Source: Sphingomonadales bacterium
Lineage (GTDB): Bacteria > Bacteroidota > Bacteroidia > UBA7662
Direction: 5' to 3'
DNA: 20,249 bases
Assembly (NCBI GenBank): GCA_016872125.1
Contig: VHBD01000010.1
Span: forward strand, 1 to 20,249
Made by a program: the position numbers and the translations under genes. Shown here piece by piece: positions 15,194 to 20,249 of this stretch. The number at the start of each line of letters is the position of its first letter. Positions within the stretch are counted from its first letter, which is position 1. The notes under the pieces are model-generated. The model ran no database searches. It worked only from the letters and a program-made list of their open reading frames with translations, and was not told the origin of the DNA.

Positions 15194-16124
15194 GACCTCT
15201 TCCATAGGTCTTCATGCATTGACGGAGAAAATCCGACAAGGGAACACCGGATCGCAAAGCCTCTTCCCCCAACCCAAACAACGCAAAGTCCAACAGCGCA
15301 GGATCCTCCGGGCAAATTTGCCGTGTCTCGATCCCCAACATTTCTACCGCTTTCCAATTCGGCATAGCATTGGCTGGTAAAAGTCCCAACGCCATCGCCG
15401 TCGAGGTGGAATGCACATCCAAGGGCAAGTGCAAATCCCTCTTGGAATGGATTTTCCACAAACCCAAGTCCACACCCTGCTCATCATCGCGTATCATCCA
15501 CCGCAACAACATGTTCATGCGTTTGCATGCTGAACCCTGGGCCGGCGATGCAAAATGTTTGTGCATTCGATCACCCGTCTCAAGTCCTTCCTTCATCAAC
15601 GACGCATAGCGATGCAGACCATCCCTCACCGTTGGCCCCGAAAACATGCCCTCTAGACTGCCATGCTCCTCCAGATAGGCCGACCACTTACCCAGCATCC
15701 ATAGCATATCGCTGTCTTGAAAAGTCCTGTGCACAAATCCTTTCAGGCGTTCCCATTCCAAGGCCGAGGCTTCCATCAAGAAACGCCCAGGCTCCAAATC
15801 CATGCGCTGCAGTAAGTCCCAAGATTTGGCAAGGATGATGTCCCTACGTCCCCATGCCAAATGAGCGGAAACCAGGGCAGCAATTTCCACATTGATTTGA
15901 TGATACCCAATGCCCTTCTCCCTCATCAATCGCCCTTGCGCCAGGAAGGATCGTGGAACCGAGATCGGGTCAAGCGCTATAAAGGATGGGGAATTGTAAT
16001 GCCTCGCGATCCTAAGCAATACAGGCCCCAATGGGGAACCTTGCGAAAGGTCAAAGACCAAGGGCTCTGCGAATGGCTTGGTCCAAATCCATGATGAGAT
16101 CGTCCGCACCTTCAATGCCCACAC
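15168..16124 (-). CDS. TIGR02757 (DUF2400) family protein
   Basis: The open frame gives 318 residues, but the family usually begins near residue ~35 here (LLRIARHYNSPSFIALDPISVP), so the ATG at 16124, inside the cystathionine gamma-synthase gene, may be too early. In-frame TTG codons at 16061 and 16031 are alternatives. Conserved segments are LAWGRRDIILAKSWDLLQRM (89-108), FVHRTFQDSD (130-139), KRMNMLLRWMIRDDEQGVD (201-219) and LPLDVHST (233-240). The last two resemble the helix-hairpin-helix glycosylase-like fold in which I recall this family being placed, but no activity is established. It lies directly downstream of the cystathionine gamma-synthase gene and probably shares its transcript. 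Confidence 0.85.
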   Translation of the reverse strand: MWALKVRTISSWIWTKPFAEPLVFDLSQGSPLGPVLLRIARHYNSPSFIALDPISVPRSFLAQGRLMREKGIGYHQINVEIAALVSAHLAWGRRDIILAKSWDLLQRMDLEPGRFLMEASALEWERLKGFVHRTFQDSDMLWMLGKWSAYLEEHGSLEGMFSGPTVRDGLHRYASLMKEGLETGDRMHKHFASPAQGSACKRMNMLLRWMIRDDEQGVDLGLWKIHSKRDLHLPLDVHSTSTAMALGLLPANAMPNWKAVEMLGIETRQICPEDPALLDFALFGLGEEALRSGVPLSDFLRQCMKTYGRGLIPGQEGL

Positions 16125-17304
16125 TAAGCCTAAGCAGGGTGTCGCTTACCCCACTGGCCAAGCGTTGAGGTCGGGGAATGCTTGCATGGGTCATCGATGC
16201 CGGATGACCGATCAAGGACTCCACCCCTCCCAAGGATTCCGCCAAAGCAAAGACCTTGGTGTACGAAGCCATGCGCATTGCAACCTCTACCTCATCCGAT
16301 TTCAATTCAAAAGAGATCATACCCCCGAAATCCTTCATCTGTGCTTGGGCAATCGCATGACCCGGATGATCAGGGAACCCTGGCCAATACACCTTCGACA
16401 CCCCGGGATGCTGTTTGAGAAAATGAGCTACCTTTTGGCCGTTTTCGCAGTGGGCTTTCATGCGCAGATGCAGGGTCTTGATACCTCTTAACACAAGATA
16501 GCAATCCATGGGGCCGGGGTTCGCCCCAGAACTGTTCAAGATGAAGGCAAGCTCCTCGTGCAGTGCACCGTTGTTCGTGGCCAAGAAGCCCATCACCACA
16601 TCGCTATGCCCCCCAAGGTATTTGGTAGCCGAATGCATGACCAAGTCTGCACCCAAATCCAATGGGTTTTGAAGATAGGGGGAGGCGAAGGTGTTGTCCA
16701 CCGCCAGCATAACCCCATGCGCCTTGGCGATCATGGACAAGGCCCGAATATCGGCCACCTTCATGAGAGGATTGGTCGGGGTTTCGGTCCAGATCATTTT
16801 GGTACGTGCGTTCAAGCAAGATTTCACAGCCCCTTCATCGCTGAGATCCACAAAATGAAAGACCATGCCCATAGGGTCGTATAGTCTCATAAATAGGCGG
16901 TAGGAGCCACCGTACAAATCATCCCCGCAGATCACTTCATCACCTGGCCTTAGCCTTTTGATGACCGCATCAATTGCCCCCATGCCGCTGGAAAAACAAA
17001 GGCCATGCCTGGCATTTTCGAGAGCCGCCAATGCGGATTCCAATTGAGAGCGGGTAGGGTTCTTGCCCCTCGCATAGGCATAGCCCTTATGCTGACCGGG
17101 ATACTCCTGAACATAGGTTGAGGTCTGAAAAATCGGGGTCATGATCGCCCCGGTGCTTGGGTCCGGGAAGATCCCGGCATGAACCGCTTTGGTACCAAAA
17201 TCCCAGTGGGACGAGGAATTTTCGTGGTCCTCGTTACTTTTCGTGGACGGTTCAGCTCCTCCTTCGTGGGGCGACTGTGGACAAAATTTCGGATTTCGAT
17301 TCAT
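16051..17304 (-). CDS. Cystathionine gamma-synthase / PLP Cys-Met metabolism family enzyme
   Basis: A PLP-dependent enzyme of methionine or cysteine metabolism. The start is ATG 17304-17302 (a TTG six bases earlier is less likely); length 417 residues. The core begins at FGTKAVHAGIFPDPSTGAIM. Landmarks are YAYARGKNPTRSQLE (Tyr and Arg binding PLP phosphate), FSSGMGAIDA, TETPTNPLM, AVDNTFASPYLQ (the Asp that pairs with the PLP ring) and SATKYLGGHSDV, whose Lys228 carries PLP. The C-terminus SLGGVESLIGHPASMTHA and LLRLSVGIEGADDLI is standard. Sequence alone cannot separate gamma-synthase (MetB), beta-lyase (MetC) and gamma-lyase activity, so no symbol is given. The ~35-residue polar N-terminal extension (SPHEGGAEPSTKSNEDHENS) is unusual. 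It is divergent from dnaG across 73 bases. Confidence 0.9.
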   Translation of the reverse strand: MNRNPKFCPQSPHEGGAEPSTKSNEDHENSSSHWDFGTKAVHAGIFPDPSTGAIMTPIFQTSTYVQEYPGQHKGYAYARGKNPTRSQLESALAALENARHGLCFSSGMGAIDAVIKRLRPGDEVICGDDLYGGSYRLFMRLYDPMGMVFHFVDLSDEGAVKSCLNARTKMIWTETPTNPLMKVADIRALSMIAKAHGVMLAVDNTFASPYLQNPLDLGADLVMHSATKYLGGHSDVVMGFLATNNGALHEELAFILNSSGANPGPMDCYLVLRGIKTLHLRMKAHCENGQKVAHFLKQHPGVSKVYWPGFPDHPGHAIAQAQMKDFGGMISFELKSDEVEVAMRMASYTKVFALAESLGGVESLIGHPASMTHASIPRPQRLASGVSDTLLRLSVGIEGADDLIMDLDQAIRRALGL

Positions 17305-17346
17305 ACCCAAAATAAATACAGGACCCGAGCTCCTTGGCCTTGACCT

Positions 17347-17354
17347 TATTTTTG
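17347..17354 (+). promoter_or_regulatory. Possible -7 element of the dnaG promoter
   Basis: TATTTTTG at 17347-17354 is an exact match to the Bacteroidota -7 consensus TAnnTTTG, 23 bases before the dnaG ATG. No TTG sits at the proper distance upstream (the nearest, at 17334-17336, is only 10 bases away), so the support is partial. Confidence 0.35.
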
Positions 17355-17377
17355 TTATTCTTCATTTTGTTGATTCC

Positions 17378-19363
17378 ATGATTTCTCGCACCACCATTGA
17401 TCGTGTCTTTGAGACCGCCAGAATCGAAGAAGTCGTGGGGGATTATGTGGTCCTCAAAAAGCGGGGCAGTAACATGCTGGGATTATGCCCTTTTCATAAC
17501 GAGAAAACCCCATCCTTCACGGTAACCCCCACCAAAGGGATTTACAAATGCTTCGGATGCGGTGCTGCAGGGAATGCCGTGGGTTTTTTGATGGCCCATG
17601 ATCAATTGACCTATCCTGAAGCCATTAAACAATTGGCGCTCAGGTATCAAATCGAGGTCGAAGAAGACCAACGGACTCAGAACGACCCCGCTTACCAGGC
17701 CGAGAAAAGCCAACGAGATCGGCTTTGGGACCTATTGGCTTTTGCCCAACAGTATTATACACGCCTGCTTTGGGACCATCCATCGGGGATGGCCATCGGT
17801 CTCTCTTATTTCCACGAAAGAGGGCTAAGCGATACCACGATCCATCGCTTTGGTCTGGGCTACAGTTTGGAACAGTCTTCTGCCTTGGTGGAGATGGCGA
17901 CCCAAAGTGGCTTTACGACGGAAGAATTGGAATTGGCCGGGCTGGCACTGCCCAGTGAAACCCGAGGCCATTACGACCGCTTCCGAGGGCGGGTCCTCTT
18001 CCCCATTTACCATTTAAACGGTAAGACAATTGGCTTTGGCGGTAGAACCCTCAAGACCGACCGCAAAGAGGCCAAGTACATCAATTCCCCGGAAACACCG
18101 CTGTACCGCAAGAGCGAATCCCTGTTTGGCCTGCACCAAGCCCGCAAAGCCATGACTGTCGCAGGCTTCGTGTACCTAGTCGAGGGTTATATGGATGTTA
18201 TTTCTTTGAGCCAGGCCGGGGTCGAGAATGTGGTGGCCAGCAGCGGAACCGCCTTGACCCGCGAACAAGCCGCCATGATCCACCGATTTGCCGATGAGGT
18301 TACGCTGATCTACGATGGAGACCAAGCCGGGATCAAAGCGGCCCTTCGAGGTATAGACATCCTGCTGGAAAATGATCTGAGGGTCCGAGTGATTGCATTG
18401 CCGGAGCATGAAGACCCCGACACCCTGGCAAGGCGTTTGCAGGGTGAATCCCTAAAAGAATTTTTAAACAATAATGCTCAAGACTTTATGGCATTTCAGC
18501 AAAATCTTTTGTTGAAAGAAGCGGGCCGCGATCCCTTGCGTATTAGTAGCGCACTTCAGGTAGTCGCGGCCAGCATTGCCTGTGTTGGTGACCCCATCCT
18601 GCGGGCCATGTACATTCGGCATTTGGCCGAAGATGCAGGCATTCCAGATGCCTCTGTTCAAGAGGCGGTGGTGCAACAATTCAAACTCAAAGCCAAACGA
18701 TCCCCCAACACAGCGCCCAACACCGTACCCGCCCCATCCCCGGAAGGGCTTACCCAAGCCCCCGCCAGGCTTGAAGATGAGACGCAAATGGCGCCGGATT
18801 TACAACCTTTGAGCGATATCCCGCAAGAAACAGAAATTCTTCGCCTTTTACTCTTGGTCGGCCACCAACCCATGAGCCAAACCAGCGCAGAGGAATCGGT
18901 TTCCATCGTGGAGTATATGGGTGAAACACTCCTGAGCTTGACCTGGGACAGCCCTTCGTGCCGTGTTCTCTTGGAACTCTGTCTCGCGCGGTGGCAAATG
19001 GAAGGATGCCTTCCGGGTAACCACGAATTAATGAACCATACCGACCAAGGCATTTCCGCCATGGCGACCCGCTGGTACACCGAGAATCCGCAAATAAGCC
19101 CCAACTGGGATCAGATGCACGATATCGCGGTTCCTCCCCCCAACGATAATCTGAACAAGGAGATCCAAACCACCTTTGACCGTCTCCTCTTGAAGAAAAT
19201 TCTGAGGCATAGCCGGCTCAAACAAATCGAGCTTCAAACCCTGCAACAAACCCCTGAAGGATATGACCACCCTGACGTCCTCCAGATTCTGCGAGAAATC
19301 CAAGAGCTCAAAGAAGCCGAATGCCGCATCACAGCACGTACCGGCATTGTCATCACCCATTGA
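17378..19363 (+). CDS. dnaG: DNA primase
   Basis: Makes RNA primers at the replication fork. I start it at ATG 17378 (MISRTTIDRVFETARIEEVV), where family members begin. The frame is open back to 17189, but that part lies antisense within the divergent gene. The 661-residue protein has the CHC2 zinc finger with Cys37, His40, Cys58 and Cys61 (CPFHNEKTPSF; YKCFGCGAAG). The core follows (FHERGLSDTTIHRFGLGY, GFGGRTL, KYINSPETPLYRKS), then the TOPRIM site with Glu269 in VEGYMDV and Asp313/Asp315 in YDGDQAGIKAA. A proline-rich linker around residues 505-525 leads to a C-terminal region that should bind the DnaB helicase. All catalytic residues are present. It is convergent with the phosphopantetheinyl transferase gene, 33 bases apart. 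Confidence 0.96.
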   Translation: MISRTTIDRVFETARIEEVVGDYVVLKKRGSNMLGLCPFHNEKTPSFTVTPTKGIYKCFGCGAAGNAVGFLMAHDQLTYPEAIKQLALRYQIEVEEDQRTQNDPAYQAEKSQRDRLWDLLAFAQQYYTRLLWDHPSGMAIGLSYFHERGLSDTTIHRFGLGYSLEQSSALVEMATQSGFTTEELELAGLALPSETRGHYDRFRGRVLFPIYHLNGKTIGFGGRTLKTDRKEAKYINSPETPLYRKSESLFGLHQARKAMTVAGFVYLVEGYMDVISLSQAGVENVVASSGTALTREQAAMIHRFADEVTLIYDGDQAGIKAALRGIDILLENDLRVRVIALPEHEDPDTLARRLQGESLKEFLNNNAQDFMAFQQNLLLKEAGRDPLRISSALQVVAASIACVGDPILRAMYIRHLAEDAGIPDASVQEAVVQQFKLKAKRSPNTAPNTVPAPSPEGLTQAPARLEDETQMAPDLQPLSDIPQETEILRLLLLVGHQPMSQTSAEESVSIVEYMGETLLSLTWDSPSCRVLLELCLARWQMEGCLPGNHELMNHTDQGISAMATRWYTENPQISPNWDQMHDIAVPPPNDNLNKEIQTTFDRLLLKKILRHSRLKQIELQTLQQTPEGYDHPDVLQILREIQELKEAECRITARTGIVITH

Positions 19364-19396
19364 CCCAAACCGGTTAAGCCCTTCCTCCAGGTCGGT

Positions 19397-20140
19397 TCAG
19401 CCCTTTAGCCAAGCGACGGCCCAGTACCAAAGCGCTTGATCTTGACTGAACGAACCTGCTTCAAATTCAATGCGTTCAGAGGGGTCTGTATGGTTGGATT
19501 CCACGCATCCGGTCCACCTTGACTCGTCCAATGCTAAGGGATCTTCTTTCTTTTCGAATTTCGTAATTAATTGATTTTTACCAAATAAACCTTCTTGAAT
19601 CAAAGCGGATTTATAACAGGCCTCTTTGATAACCCAAATTAAAATAGCAGCCTCAGCCTCCAAGGCCCCTGTGACACAGCGTTGGACAGTGGCGATGTCC
19701 TCCATGCCGGAAATTCGGGATACTACACGAAGGAAGCGCTCGGAGTACCGCTCCACGTCCACCCCTATTCCCACTAAACAGGGGTGACCGGCTAGGGCGG
19801 CTGCACCCATCCCCACCGTATGCGACAAGGCCAACGGCACCACTGCTCCGTTAGCGTTCATGAGATATGGCTTCCCGGATGGCTCTTTTCGAAGGTCCAA
19901 TAGGGATAGATCCATTCCAAGGGCAGCCGCAGCAGCATTCCACAAAAGCTGCAAGGCCCATCGGGAGCTTCGCCATTGACTCCATCGAGCTCCCTGCTCT
20001 GTGGGGGCATCAATGCCATCGAAGCCCTGGTCGTGGGCATAGGACTCATCCACCAAAACCAAGGACCATAAGCCCCCGGAATGCTCCATGCGCCACCACA
20101 GCGGTCTATCTTTGCCGTCCACCAATTCTTGGCCTTTCAT
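19397..20140 (-). CDS. 4'-phosphopantetheinyl transferase superfamily protein
   Basis: Transfers phosphopantetheine from CoA to a carrier-protein serine. The ATG at 20140-20138 gives 247 residues; a GTG at 20146 would add two. Sfp-type features, numbered from the ATG, are RKEPSGKPYL near 85-94, LSHT (106-109), GVDVE at 126-130 (metal-binding Asp and Glu) and W169 with KEACYK at 172-177. The length is nearer the Sfp group than the short AcpS group. A second candidate for AcpS is not in the window, so whether this enzyme serves fatty-acid ACP or a secondary-metabolite carrier cannot be told. No carrier-protein genes are adjacent. Its start lies only 14 bases from the divergent dcd start. Confidence 0.88.
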   Translation of the reverse strand: MKGQELVDGKDRPLWWRMEHSGGLWSLVLVDESYAHDQGFDGIDAPTEQGARWSQWRSSRWALQLLWNAAAAALGMDLSLLDLRKEPSGKPYLMNANGAVVPLALSHTVGMGAAALAGHPCLVGIGVDVERYSERFLRVVSRISGMEDIATVQRCVTGALEAEAAILIWVIKEACYKSALIQEGLFGKNQLITKFEKKEDPLALDESRWTGCVESNHTDPSERIEFEAGSFSQDQALWYWAVAWLKG

Positions 20141-20154
20141 GGCCACAAAATACC

Positions 20155-20249
20155 ATGATCTTATCCGACCAACGCATTCTCGAAGCCATTCACCAAGGAC
20201 ATATCCTGATCGAACCTTTTGATCGGCAATGCTTGGGCACCAACTCCTA
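20155..20249 (+). CDS. dcd: dCTP deaminase, N-terminal part (runs off the window)
   Basis: The frame from ATG 20155 to the window edge reads MILSDQRILEAIHQGHILIE, then PFDRQCLGTNSY. This is the standard start of dCTP deaminase (MILSD--I---I--G-I-IEPF----LG-NSYD), which converts dCTP to dUTP for thymidylate synthesis. About 31 full codons are visible and the catalytic region lies beyond the edge, so a related dUTPase-like bifunctional form cannot be excluded. It is divergent from the phosphopantetheinyl transferase gene with almost no space between the two starts. Confidence 0.88.
   Translation, partial: MILSDQRILEAIHQGHILIEPFDRQCLGTNS

Noticed and set aside
14860..15459. 199-residue minus-strand open frame
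   Set aside because: It overlaps both the Pta-like gene and the TIGR02757 gene in other frames and looks like neither a domain nor an exported protein.
17189..17377. Upstream extension of the dnaG frame (63 extra residues)
   Set aside because: It overlaps the divergent PLP-enzyme gene, does not resemble primase, and the family start MISRTTIDRVFE lies at 17378.
19364..19396. Terminator between dnaG and the phosphopantetheinyl transferase gene
   Set aside because: AACCGGTT is palindromic but too short, and there is no loop or T-tract.
1..20249. CRISPR array, tRNA/rRNA genes, toxin-antitoxin or defence system
   Set aside because: No regular repeat-spacer pattern, cloverleaf or known defence motif was visible on either strand.

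Overview
The window looks like ordinary chromosome from a member of the Bacteroidota. Two genes at the left end encode proteins with type IX secretion (T9SS, Por) C-terminal sorting domains of the VYPNP type. A LamG surface protein, DUF2147, a DUF6268-like outer-membrane barrel and a TIGR02757 (DUF2400) protein fit the same phylum. Family assignments come from motif recognition by eye; no search was run. I cannot name the genus.

Layout, left to right. (1) 1-5148, plus strand, envelope and surface block: the 3' end of a T9SS-sorted protein with a strong terminator; a LamG T9SS protein; an AT-rich gap holding a possible DUF1003 remnant; an LPS-type family 2 glycosyltransferase; a lipoprotein of unknown function; a DUF2147 protein; and a DUF6268-like beta-barrel. 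(2) 5162-12952, minus strand, one likely operon asnB-thrA-thrB-thrC-capA. It covers Asp to Asn and Asp to Thr synthesis, with a CapA-like metallophosphatase coupled to thrC by an ATGA overlap. (3) 13013-13287: the decayed 5' end of an IS30-family transposase gene, with five in-frame stops. (4) 13288-17304: mnmE (minus); a half-length phosphotransacetylase-like gene (plus); and a minus-strand pair, a cystathionine gamma-synthase family gene followed by a TIGR02757 gene. (5) 17378-20249: dnaG primase (plus), a 4'-phosphopantetheinyl transferase (minus), and the first 95 bases of dcd (plus) running off the window.

The genes asnB, thrA, thrB and thrC are clearly more AT-rich than their neighbours. 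Hand counts on single 60-base lines give 33-35% G+C in thrC, thrA and asnB, against 50-53% in capA, mnmE and dnaG. The change falls close to the thrC/capA junction on one side and the IS30 relic on the other. This suggests that the amino-acid block was imported or replaced as a unit.

I found no CRISPR array, tRNA, rRNA, defence system or intact mobile element. The points most worth a second look are the AT-rich operon with its IS30 relic, capA as last gene of the threonine operon, the truncated Pta-like gene, the G8 tract in the glycosyltransferase, and the possible DUF1003 remnant.
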